From Diaphorobacter caeni (GTDB taxonomy: Bacteria; Pseudomonadota; Gammaproteobacteria; Burkholderiales; Burkholderiaceae_C): 64,000 nucleotides of DNA. The position numbers were made by a program, and so were the translations under genes. The stretch lies in contig NZ_JADKYZ010000005.1 of NCBI RefSeq assembly GCF_015354245.1, positions 62,001 to 126,000 on the forward strand. The letters run 5' to 3'. The notes below the pieces were generated by a model that was not told the DNA's origin, ran no database searches, and worked only from the letters and a program-made list of their open reading frames with translations. Below, piece after piece: positions 35,679-46,488 of the stretch. Numbering within the stretch: the first letter of the stretch is position 1; every line of letters starts with the position of its first letter.

Positions 35679-36677
35679 ATGAACCAACTGACCCGCCGCT
35701 CTCTCGTGCTCTTCACCAGCGCCGTCGCCTTCGCAGGTGCCTTGCCGGTCGCTGCGAACGCGCAGCAGCCCGAAGCCAACTGGCCGAGCAAGCCCATCAA
35801 GTGGATCGTGCCTTTCCCGCCGGGCGGCGCAATGGACGTGATCGCGCGCACGCTCGGCGACAAGGCCGCACGCGTGCTCGGCCAGGCCGTGGTGGTGGAG
35901 AACCGTCCCGGTGCCGGTGGCAACATCGGCGCGGACTATGTCGCCAAGCAGCCGGCGGACGGCTACACCATCATGATCACCTCCATCGGCATGGCCACCA
36001 ACAAGGCGCTGTACGCCAAGCTGAGCTACGACCCGGTGAAGGATTTCGCACCGATCAGCCTGCTGGCCGTGGTGCCCAACGTGCTGGTGGTGAACGCCTC
36101 GAAGAACCCCGACAAGTCGGTGAAGGAAGTGATCGCCCACGCCAAGAAGGACCCGGGCAAGCTCACCTACGCATCGGCGGGCAACGGCACGTCGATCCAC
36201 CTCGCGGGCGAGGTGTTCGCGTCGATGGCGGGCATCAACATCCTGCACGTGCCCTACAAGGGCAGCGGCCCGGCCATCACCGACATGCTCGGCGGCCAGG
36301 TCGATCTCATGTTCGACAGCATCACCTCGGCGCGTCCGCACATCCAGTCCGGCAAGCTGCGTGCGCTCGGCGTGACCACGGCCAAACGCTCCTCCGCGCT
36401 GTCCGACGTGCCGACGATTGCCGAAGCCGGCGTGCCCGGCTACGAGGTCTCGCCCTGGTTCGCCGTGTTCGCACCCGCAGGCACGCCCGCTGACGTGATC
36501 GCCAAGCTCAACAAGGTGCTCAACGACGGCATGAAGGACCCCGAAACCCTCAAGAAGCTCGAGTCCGTGGGCGCCGAGCCCATCGGCACGACGCCCCAGG
36601 AACTGGGCACGCACCTGAACAAGGAACTCGACCGCTGGGGCAAGCTGATCAAGGAACGGAACATCCGTCTGGATTGA
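35679..36677 (+). CDS. Bug-family tripartite tricarboxylate transporter substrate-binding protein
   Basis: 332 residues with a Sec signal peptide (RRSLVLFTSAVAFAGALPVAANAQ). The mature protein has the Bug motifs: IKWIVPFPPGGAMDVIARTLGDKAARVLGQAVVVENRPGAGGNIG, HVPYKGSGPAITDMLGGQVDLMFD, VPTIAEAGVPGYEV and FAPAGTPADVIAKLNKVL. It is in the same direction as the cycloisomerase gene, probably co-transcribed, and may bind its aromatic-acid or muconate-type substrate. Ligand unproven. Confidence 0.94.
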   Translation: MNQLTRRSLVLFTSAVAFAGALPVAANAQQPEANWPSKPIKWIVPFPPGGAMDVIARTLGDKAARVLGQAVVVENRPGAGGNIGADYVAKQPADGYTIMITSIGMATNKALYAKLSYDPVKDFAPISLLAVVPNVLVVNASKNPDKSVKEVIAHAKKDPGKLTYASAGNGTSIHLAGEVFASMAGINILHVPYKGSGPAITDMLGGQVDLMFDSITSARPHIQSGKLRALGVTTAKRSSALSDVPTIAEAGVPGYEVSPWFAVFAPAGTPADVIAKLNKVLNDGMKDPETLKKLESVGAEPIGTTPQELGTHLNKELDRWGKLIKERNIRLD

Positions 36678-36824
36678 GGCAAGTCGTGTGTCGCGTGCCG
36701 CATGTCAGTGGATATTGACCGGCGGCATTGACACGTTCGTTTGCAAAAAAGTGACGGCTATTGGCGCAAGTCAGTAGAGAGATTTCTCGTTTGTCTTGGA
36801 GAATGCAGCGCCATGAGGAGTTGC

Positions 36825-37646
36825 ATGCGTCCAATCACCGTTTCCCTGAGCTGCATCGCCGCAGCGCTCGCGCTGTCGGCGTGCAATTCCGCACCCACCA
36901 ACCGTGGCGAGGTCAAGGGCTCCGACGCGTCGATTGGCGAGTGGCTGCAGTCCGACATGAACCGGGTGGCCAATGTCGGCATGCGCGAGAACCTCAATGC
37001 GCTGATGCGGCTGGCAGACAAGCTCTACAAGCGCAACCCGGCGGAGTGGCGCAAGGGCGGATTCGCGAGCCGGGACGAGGCGATGCAGGTGCTCAAGGCG
37101 GCCATCGAGGCGGCGGGCAGCCCGGACAGCGGCGACAGCCCATCAAACCCCGAGAGCAGCACCGATCGCCGCGAGCCCGAGAAGACGGCCAACAGTGCGG
37201 CGCAGGCCAAGGGCTGGGCGCCGCTCAAGGGCAAGCGCGACATCGAGGCCATGGATCTGGCGCTGTCGCACGGCTTCACCGGCGACCGCGTGGCGGCGTT
37301 CATCTACGGCACGTCGGACATGCTGATCACCGCGCACGGCGGCAAGACGGAGTTCTATCTGATCGACGGCCAGGATGCGCAGCACATCTACAACGCCGCG
37401 CGCAACATCGAGATCGCCGTGTGGATGCTGGGCAACCGCCGTGGCGAGAACGGCAAGCCCCTGCTGCTGGCCGACGAGCTCAACGCGAGCGAGCGCAACC
37501 TGAGCTACGAGCGCGAATTCGGCAAGATCATCGCGCGGCTCGATCTGCTGGCCGCCGTCACCACCGAGAAATACCGCCGTGCGGTGATCGGCTATGCGCA
37601 GGGATTCGTGGGCGGCACGTTCCTGCAGTTTCTGCCCGTCCGGTAG
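36825..37646 (+). CDS. Putative lipoprotein of unknown function
   Basis: 273 residues from ATG 36825, with AGGAG just upstream; ATG 36813 is an in-frame alternative. The N-terminus is a lipoprotein signal (IAAALALSACNS, lipobox LSAC). The mature part is helical with a Ser/Pro-rich linker (GSPDSGDSPSNPESS) at about 90-110. The C-terminal half (GTSDMLITAHGGKTEFYLIDGQDAQHIYNAARNIEIAVWML) belongs to no family I recognise. It precedes the TIR-WD40 gene by 350 bp in the same direction, so a functional link is possible but not shown. Confidence 0.75.
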   Translation: MRPITVSLSCIAAALALSACNSAPTNRGEVKGSDASIGEWLQSDMNRVANVGMRENLNALMRLADKLYKRNPAEWRKGGFASRDEAMQVLKAAIEAAGSPDSGDSPSNPESSTDRREPEKTANSAAQAKGWAPLKGKRDIEAMDLALSHGFTGDRVAAFIYGTSDMLITAHGGKTEFYLIDGQDAQHIYNAARNIEIAVWMLGNRRGENGKPLLLADELNASERNLSYEREFGKIIARLDLLAAVTTEKYRRAVIGYAQGFVGGTFLQFLPVR

Positions 37647-37996
37647 GCGAGCACGCAGGCAAGAACGCGCGCAGGCGCCGCTTGCCAGCATCACAAAAAT
37701 CCCCATTCATTCCTGACTCAAACGGCGGTCAAGCGGTATGCAGTCGTTTTGGACTGCAACCATTTGCCACACCGCATCACGGCCGCTGCGCGGCGCCATG
37801 CATGCTTGAATGGGCTTGTGAATGTTGATAGCGCGGGCCGAAGCACCGCTTTCCGGTGATCCACCGCCTCCAGAGCGCGTGAGCGCAGGCGCACCATTTG
37901 GATACCGGGGCCGGCCCGCGCAGTGGTACACCCCGGCTGCCACGATGCCGCGCGAAGCGGCGTGCGTGGTGATTCAGGCAGGAGGGAACCGCGTAC
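37647..37996. other. Intergenic stretch, no feature recognised
   Basis: 350 bp between the lipoprotein and the TIR gene. I see no gene, RNA or clear hairpin. It should hold the promoter of the TIR-RyR pair, and a GGAGGGA ribosome-binding site ends it. Confidence 0.5.
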
Positions 37997-40900
37997 ATGA
38001 CCGACCAAGAACACCCAGCAGATTCCGGCTGCGGCGCCGCACAGGCGTCGGCGACGACAGCGCAGGAAAAGCGATATCGGGCGTTCATCAGCTACAGCCA
38101 TTCGGACAACCGCGAGCAGGGCCGCAAATGGGCGGACTGGCTGCACCACAGCCTCGAGACCTACCAGATTCCCGCCGAGCTGATCGGCAAGACCAACACC
38201 CACGGGCAGCCGATTCCCGCGCAGATCTTTCCGGTGTTTCAGGACGAGAAGGAACTGTCGGCCAACGCCGATCTGAGCGCCTCGCTCAAGGACGCGCTCG
38301 ACCATTCGGACTTTCTGGTGTTCCTCGCCTCGCCGCGCTCGGCGCGTTCGGTCTATGTGCAGGAGGAGCTGCGGCACTTCAAGCGTCTGGGGCGCGGCGA
38401 TCGCGTCATCGCGATGATTCTGCGGGGCGAGCCCGCGTACGGCGGTGCGGTCGATGCGCAAAGCGACGACCAGTGCTTTCCCGCCGTGCTGCGCCATGCG
38501 GTGGACGGGCAGGGGCGGATCATCGAGGCGCAGGCGGAGGAAGCGCTGGCTGCCGACGTGCGACTGCCGCATTCGAGCGAGGAGGGTTTCACCTCGTCCG
38601 AGGCCTATCGCCAGCACCTGCACGCGCAGAAAGTGCCTCCCAGTGAGATCAGGCAGCGCGTCGTGGAATACGAGGGACGGTTGAATCTTGCGCGGCTCAA
38701 GATCATCTCCACGATTCTCGGCGTTCCGCTGGCCGACCTGACCCGGCGCGATCAGGCCTACCAGCTCGAGCGCATGCGCCGCAGGAGCCGCATCGTGATG
38801 GGCGTCGCCGCGGGCATGGGCGGTCTGGCGATCGCGGCGGTGATCGCCGGAGCGCTCGCGTGGCAGCAGAAGACGCGCGCGCAGCAGAACTTCGCATTCA
38901 CGCTCTATACCTCGGGCCTCAACAAGATCGCGCAGAACGAATATGGCGACCCGGCGGCCTACATCGCGGCCTCGGTGCGCGAGGGCAACGCCAACGCCAC
39001 GGCGTTCGCCGAGTCGATGCTGGCGACCCGGGAAGACCTCACGCCGCTGCCCAATCTGCTGATCGGCGATCTGCTGTTCAGTCCCGATGGCCGCTATGTG
39101 GCGGGCCGCGCGCGGGCGGGCGCGGAGGGCTCGCACATCCAGGTCTTTGACGTCCGCACGCGCGCGCAGGTGGCCGACATCTATCAGCCCAGGATGGTGC
39201 AGGGCATCGGCAGGCCGCGCTTCGATGCGCAGAACCGGATCTACTTTTCCGACGATGCATACCGCGTGCTGCGCTACGACCTCGAGACCCGGAAGCAGGA
39301 GGTGCTGTACGCCAATCCGGCGAAGGAAGAAATCGCGCTGCTCGAGGTGAGCCCCGACGGCCATTGGCTCGGTTTGCGCCACCTGCGCGGCAAGGGCGAT
39401 CTGTTGCTGGTGCCGACCGTGGCGGCGGCGGGGCGTGAATCCAGACGGCTTGCGGCCGGACAGGCGCGGATGGCGGTCACGCGGTTCGCGGCGGATTCGA
39501 CGCTCGCCACGCTCTGCGCCGAGCGCGACGACAAGACCACCGAATGCCTGATCGCGCCGCTGCAGACGGGCGAGGATGTCGGCGATGCGGTGACGGTCAA
39601 GCTCGAAGGCTCGCCGCCGCCCGTGGCCTTTGCGCCCGGTGGTCGCAAGCTGGTGTTCTGGCGCGGCGCGCAGTTGCAGGTCTGGGATGGTGGCGACGTG
39701 CGGCCCATCGCCACCGATGGGCGGATCTACGACTGGGTGGGCTTCAACCCCGGCGGCCAGACGATTCTGGCGCTCGCGGACAGCGAGGCCGATGTGTATC
39801 GCCTGCCGAACGGCGAGCGCGTCGCCTCGCAGTCCGTGCCCGAGTCGCTGCAGACCGTGCTGCCCGACCGCTCGGGTGCGACGCCCGGGCTTTCGCCCGA
39901 TGCGGCGCACGCGCTGGTGTCGCGCAACAAGCGGGCGTTTCTGCAGCAGCTCACGCCCACGCCGCAGCTGGTGAGCGCCGTGCCGCTGCATGCGGACACG
40001 CGCCGCGTGGTGGCGGATGCGGGCGGCGAGCACCTGTTCATCCTGCGCAAGGACAGCAACCTCGTCGCGCGCCGCACGCAGGCCAGCGGCGCGGTGGAGG
40101 ACAACTTTCTGCGCGAGGACGTGGCGATCACCGAGCTCTACGCGCCCAAGGGCGGCAAGCTCGCGACGCTGTCCGCCAGCAACCAGCTGCGCTTCTACGA
40201 CGCCTCATCGGGCAAGCCCACGGGCGTGGCGCTGCGGGTGCTCTCGAGCGTGCAGTTCAGCGCCGACGGCCAGCGGGTGGCAGCACGCACCGGCGCGAGC
40301 CGCATGGGCGTCTGGCAGATCTCGGACGGCAAGCAGATCGTCGACTGGAACGAGGCAGACGGCGAGCTGCCGCGCTACGCGCTCGAACCCTCGTTCAAGT
40401 ACATGCTGCAGGCCGGCGACGCCGATTGGAGCGTGCTTGACGTCGCCAGTCGCAAGCCCGTGCTCGCAGGCAAGGAGGCGCTGACGGTGCCGCGCTTCAG
40501 TCCCGATGGCCGCCTCATGGCCGTGGCGGACAAGGGCGGCAAGGTCACGGTCTGGCAGGTGGCGAGCGGCACCAAGCTGTTTGAATTCGCGAGTACGGTG
40601 ACACCGCTGTTGCGCTTCAGCCCGGACGGCAGCACGCTGCTGGCCTCCGAGGATGCGCGGCGGCTGCGTCTGTGGGACACGCAGACCGGGCAGGCGTATG
40701 GGCAGGTGGTCCCCGTGGCGCTGGGCCAGCAATGGGCCGAGTTCTCCGCCGACGGGCGCCGCATCTTTCTGCAGGACACCATGACCGAGTCGCTTGCGCC
40801 GTGGATCAAGGTGGTCGACAGCCGCAACGGCAATCTGATCTCGATGCCGTTCGCGCGCGGCACGTTCAGCGAGGTGAAGCTGCTCGGCGACGAGCGACTG

Positions 40901-41449
40901 CTGCTGACCATCGGCATGGGCACGGACGGACTGGGCGCGCAGCTGTGGCAGGTGCCGGGCACGCTGCATCTGCCGCCCGAGCGGCTGGCCAGCGATCTGG
41001 AGAACTACTACGGCCGCAAGTACGACATGCAGACCGGCGCGATCCGTGCGATCGACGCGAAGCAGCCCGCCGATTCGTGGTTCTTCGCCGACCCGTATCT
41101 GCGCAAGGTCACGCCCTCATCGGGCCGGACGGTGGTGCAGGACATCGCGGCGCGCCTGCCGCTCAAGGACGGCGCGCAGCTGCGCTCGCTGGCCGCGATC
41201 TCGCTGGACCACCCGCTCGCGCGTGCCGGCATTGCCGAATATCTGGCGCATCAGGAAGGCATGGGCGCGCTGGTGCAGCAGCTCGTGCAGATCACCGAGC
41301 GCCAGCTGGTCAACGACGTGGATGGCGTGGATGGAGCGGACGGCGCGCAAGGCCAGGGACGCGGTGAACGGGCGGCGGCCGCCGATCTGGCCCGGCAGAC
41401 GCGCAGCTGGCTCGACAAGGCCCGCGCGCTGACCACGCCCTCCCACTGA
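37997..41449 (+). CDS. TIR domain - transmembrane - WD40-like beta-propeller protein
   Basis: 1150 residues. A TIR domain occupies about 25-165: YRAFISYSHSDNREQGRKWADWLHHSLE, FPVFQDEKELSANADL, then LVFLASPRSARSVYVQEELRHF, where Glu in the last segment is at the position of the NADase catalytic Glu. One transmembrane helix lies at about 266-288. The remaining 850 residues are repeated beta units (LFSPDGRYVAGRARAG, FSPDGRLMAVADKGGKVTVWQV, LRFSPDGSTLLASEDARRLRLWD), enough for two propellers. The TIR is cytosolic; which side the propeller lies on is uncertain. A RyR-domain membrane protein is encoded 27 bp downstream. Likely a sensor-effector in a conflict or stress-signalling system. Confidence 0.88.
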   Translation: MTDQEHPADSGCGAAQASATTAQEKRYRAFISYSHSDNREQGRKWADWLHHSLETYQIPAELIGKTNTHGQPIPAQIFPVFQDEKELSANADLSASLKDALDHSDFLVFLASPRSARSVYVQEELRHFKRLGRGDRVIAMILRGEPAYGGAVDAQSDDQCFPAVLRHAVDGQGRIIEAQAEEALAADVRLPHSSEEGFTSSEAYRQHLHAQKVPPSEIRQRVVEYEGRLNLARLKIISTILGVPLADLTRRDQAYQLERMRRRSRIVMGVAAGMGGLAIAAVIAGALAWQQKTRAQQNFAFTLYTSGLNKIAQNEYGDPAAYIAASVREGNANATAFAESMLATREDLTPLPNLLIGDLLFSPDGRYVAGRARAGAEGSHIQVFDVRTRAQVADIYQPRMVQGIGRPRFDAQNRIYFSDDAYRVLRYDLETRKQEVLYANPAKEEIALLEVSPDGHWLGLRHLRGKGDLLLVPTVAAAGRESRRLAAGQARMAVTRFAADSTLATLCAERDDKTTECLIAPLQTGEDVGDAVTVKLEGSPPPVAFAPGGRKLVFWRGAQLQVWDGGDVRPIATDGRIYDWVGFNPGGQTILALADSEADVYRLPNGERVASQSVPESLQTVLPDRSGATPGLSPDAAHALVSRNKRAFLQQLTPTPQLVSAVPLHADTRRVVADAGGEHLFILRKDSNLVARRTQASGAVEDNFLREDVAITELYAPKGGKLATLSASNQLRFYDASSGKPTGVALRVLSSVQFSADGQRVAARTGASRMGVWQISDGKQIVDWNEADGELPRYALEPSFKYMLQAGDADWSVLDVASRKPVLAGKEALTVPRFSPDGRLMAVADKGGKVTVWQVASGTKLFEFASTVTPLLRFSPDGSTLLASEDARRLRLWDTQTGQAYGQVVPVALGQQWAEFSADGRRIFLQDTMTESLAPWIKVVDSRNGNLISMPFARGTFSEVKLLGDERLLLTIGMGTDGLGAQLWQVPGTLHLPPERLASDLENYYGRKYDMQTGAIRAIDAKQPADSWFFADPYLRKVTPSSGRTVVQDIAARLPLKDGAQLRSLAAISLDHPLARAGIAEYLAHQEGMGALVQQLVQITERQLVNDVDGVDGADGAQGQGRGERAAAADLARQTRSWLDKARALTTPSH

Positions 41450-41476
41450 CATCGACACAACAGAAAACGCAAGCAC

Positions 41477-43243
41477 ATGAAAATCGGACGCAAGGCAGTC
41501 AGCCTGTTCTGGGCAGCGGTGGTGTTGGCCATCGTGCTCCTCACCTGGTTCGGCCTCGCCGTGGCCTATCCCGACATCGCCTCGGTGCGCTACTTTCCCG
41601 ACCGGCTGTTCCGGCTCGTCAAGACGGTCATGGGCACCGACCCGCTGGGCTCGGCGCTGGAGAGCCCGGACGTGCCGTGGCAGCTCATCGTCGCCAAGCT
41701 GCTGGTGACGCTGGTGCTGATCCGCGGGCTGATGAAGATCGTCGGCAGCGTGTTCCGCGACAACGTCACGCAGTTGCGCGTGATGTTCAAGAAGCATCCC
41801 ACGGTCATCGTCGGCGCGGGCCGCAAGGGCCGCCGCATCGCGGCCGACCTGCGCGAGCGGCACCATGAATCGGCGGTCATCATCGAGCGTGCCGCTGGCG
41901 CGGGCGATGCCGCCAGAGTCGCGCCGCTGCGCCGCGAGGGGCATCTGGTGATCGCGGGCGACGCGACCTCCCAGCCGGTGCTCAAAAGCGCCGGAGCGCA
42001 CCGGGCCAGGCGCGTGATCTGCTTCGCGCAGGAGCAGAAGACCGGCATCCAGGTGGCGGGTCTGGTGCGCGAGCTGTGGAGCGCGCGCGGCGATCTGCGG
42101 GGCGAGACCTGCGACTGCCATGTGCATCTGGACAATCCCCAGCTCGTGGACCTGTTCCGCAGCCATGTGCAGGCCGAAATGCAGCCGGTGCGGGTGCACT
42201 TCTTCAACCTGCACAAGATGGTGGCGCGCAGCCTGTTCGAGCGTTTTCCCAAGGAGCTCGCCCCCGCGCTGATGAACGGCGCGCGCCGCGTGCGGGTGGA
42301 CCTGATCGGCTTCGGGCAGGAGGCGCAGGCGATTCTCGTGCAGGGCCTGCGCGTTCTCCACTTGGGGCTGCCCGACGGCGTGCAATGGCATGTGTGGGTG
42401 GACGCGAGCACGGCGGGCAAGGCGCGCCAGACGCTGGCGGCGCGCCATCCGATGGCGGACCACATCGCCGACATCCGCTTTCACGGCAGCGACGCGCACT
42501 ACCGCGCGCTGGTCGACGACGCCTTCGCCTGCCCCGAGGACACGCTGCAGATCGTGATCTGCGCGCACCCCGGCGACGAGGACAACATCAGCGCGGCGGC
42601 CGAGCTGCTGCAGGCTGTGCCGAACGCGCGGTTCCCGGTGTTTGCGCGCTGCGCCGACATCGACGGCCTGCCCGCGCTGCTTGCGGGCACCCAGCCGCGC
42701 CTGCGTCTTTTCGGCAATCTCGCGGATTTCTGCACCGTCGAGATGATCTGCGGCGAGCAGCAGGACCGGATCGCGCGTGCGATCCATGCGGACTATGTCG
42801 GCCTCGCGCAGGGCACGGCCAGCGAGAGCGATGCCTACAAAAGCGGCTGGGCAGATCTCGGCGAAGACGCCCGCGACGCCAATCGCGCGCAGGCCGACCA
42901 CATCGCCTACAAGCTCATGGCGGTGCAGGGCGATGTCACCCGGATCGACGGCGAGGTGCTCGAGTTTCTCGCGATGACCGAACACCAGCGCTGGGCCGCG
43001 CACCGTTATCTCAACGGCTGGCGCTACGGCGCGGAGCGTGACGACGAGCGCAGGACCCATCCCTCGCTCCTGCCCTGGTTCGAGTTGAGCGAAGCCGAGC
43101 GCGAAAAGGACCGCGACGCCGTGCGCAGGCTGCCGCAGCTGCTCGGCCTGAGCGGCCGGCCTGCACCGGCCGCGAATCCCGTTCCGCAGACCTTCGAGGA
43201 GGAGCCGCCCGTCGGGACTTCGGCGTCCAACGTGCAGGGCTGA
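41477..43243 (+). CDS. Membrane TrkA-N (Rossmann) protein with C-terminal RyR domain
   Basis: 588 residues. Two helices (about 7-30 and 73-96) form a membrane anchor. A Rossmann TrkA-N-like domain begins at about 110 (PTVIVGAGRKGRRIAADLRE), and a second GxGxxA motif lies in VRVDLIGFGQEAQAILVQGL (about 275-295). Residues 493-553 match the RyR domain: LAMTEHQRWAAHRYLNGWRYG, then THPSLLPWFELSEAEREKDRDAVRRLPQLL. Bacterial RyR domains have been proposed to bind NAD-derived or other nucleotides. Only 27 bp separates this gene from the TIR gene, so both are one operon: TIR could make the signal and this protein sense it. The ion-channel possibility is weak, since no pore motif is seen. Confidence 0.88.
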   Translation: MKIGRKAVSLFWAAVVLAIVLLTWFGLAVAYPDIASVRYFPDRLFRLVKTVMGTDPLGSALESPDVPWQLIVAKLLVTLVLIRGLMKIVGSVFRDNVTQLRVMFKKHPTVIVGAGRKGRRIAADLRERHHESAVIIERAAGAGDAARVAPLRREGHLVIAGDATSQPVLKSAGAHRARRVICFAQEQKTGIQVAGLVRELWSARGDLRGETCDCHVHLDNPQLVDLFRSHVQAEMQPVRVHFFNLHKMVARSLFERFPKELAPALMNGARRVRVDLIGFGQEAQAILVQGLRVLHLGLPDGVQWHVWVDASTAGKARQTLAARHPMADHIADIRFHGSDAHYRALVDDAFACPEDTLQIVICAHPGDEDNISAAAELLQAVPNARFPVFARCADIDGLPALLAGTQPRLRLFGNLADFCTVEMICGEQQDRIARAIHADYVGLAQGTASESDAYKSGWADLGEDARDANRAQADHIAYKLMAVQGDVTRIDGEVLEFLAMTEHQRWAAHRYLNGWRYGAERDDERRTHPSLLPWFELSEAEREKDRDAVRRLPQLLGLSGRPAPAANPVPQTFEEEPPVGTSASNVQG

Positions 43244-43270
43244 CAGCCTTGCCTTAAAATCTGCGGCTTC

Positions 43271-43374
43271 GCCCCAAGGAGCGCTGCAGCAGGCCACGCC
43301 GGATTTTTCGTCCGCTCCTGTCAGGCTTGGGGCCCGGGCAGTTGACTGCCCGTACCGCACAACGGCGCTCACCT
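43271..43374 (+). promoter_or_regulatory. S-adenosylhomocysteine (SAH) riboswitch
   Basis: P1 pairs GCCCCAAG (43271-43278) with CTTGGGGC (43326-43333). The pseudoknot pairs GAGCGC (43279-43284) with GCGCTC (43365-43370) in the conserved AACGGCGCTCACC end. A separate hairpin CGGGCAG-TTGA-CTGCCCG occupies 43335-43352. This matches the SAH riboswitch, which turns on SAH-recycling genes (ahcY, metH) when SAH accumulates. It ends 36 bp before the metH start. A cobalamin riboswitch is excluded by lack of its conserved boxes. Confidence 0.88.
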
Positions 43375-43410
43375 GTTTTTTTGTCATTGGTTTTTGCACA
43401 GGTGAGCGAG

Positions 43411-46179
<2,769 letters not shown>

Positions 46180-46249
46180 CTCCAAAACGGTTGCTTGAAA
46201 CGCTGGCCATCAAGCAACTCCCCAATCCGGCGACAAGCCATCGTCCAGA

Positions 46250-46336
46250 AAAGCGAAAGCCCCGCATGCGGGGCTTTCCATTTGGTGCAACTTTATGCTT
46301 GTTAGCGTCCAGTGCACATATCCCAGTGAATATGTG
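46250..46336 (-). ncRNA. tracrRNA of the type II-C CRISPR system (inferred)
   Basis: 46309-46330 carries a 22-nt perfect match to the interior of the CRISPR repeat. Read on the minus strand, this anti-repeat pairs with the repeat. Pairing then continues past an A-A mismatch with CG and, after a small bulge, with the 5' GUU of the repeat, giving the stem-bulge-stem expected of a crRNA:tracrRNA duplex. A short nexus region (GCTAACAAGCATAAAGTTGC) and then the terminator hairpin follow. A sigma70-like promoter sits directly upstream. The predicted RNA is about 87 nt; the ends are estimates. Confidence 0.8.
46256..46277. terminator. Perfect palindromic hairpin: tracrRNA terminator (minus) and probable metH terminator (plus)
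   Basis: AAAGCCCC-GCATGC-GGGGCTTT is an 8-bp stem. On the minus strand it is followed by CGCTTTTC, ending the inferred tracrRNA. On the plus strand it lies 77 bp after metH with a weak T-rich tail. Confidence 0.8.
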
Positions 46337-46342
46337 AATCGC

Positions 46343-46371
46343 AGTCTATGTGATTTGGGTGAGTTTGGCAA
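46343..46371 (-). promoter_or_regulatory. Candidate sigma70 promoter of tracrRNA
   Basis: Minus strand TTGCCA (46366-46371), 17-bp spacer, TAGACT (46343-46348). The predicted start near 46336 is six bases before the anti-repeat. Confidence 0.6.
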
Positions 46372-46488
46372 CATCAGGCTGAGAACGAGCGATTTCGCTG
46401 AAACCCTGTTGATTCATCCAGTTGATGTAAGTAAATGTGCGTGCTAGCCTGCGACAACTTTATGGCACAAGAGAAACAGGGACGATGC

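Noticed and set aside
37718-40033. Long minus-strand frame opposite the TIR-WD40 gene
   Set aside because: Composition is Arg/His/Ala/Gln-rich, typical of antisense shadows in high-GC DNA; the plus strand holds clear TIR and WD40 motifs.
43260-43410. Cobalamin riboswitch before metH
   Set aside because: The conserved cobalamin-box elements are absent, whereas P1 and the pseudoknot of the SAH riboswitch are complete.
46290-46440. tracrRNA on the plus strand
   Set aside because: Anti-repeat pairing stops before the AGTTTAG end, and no terminator with a T-tract follows on the plus strand; the minus-strand model fits better.
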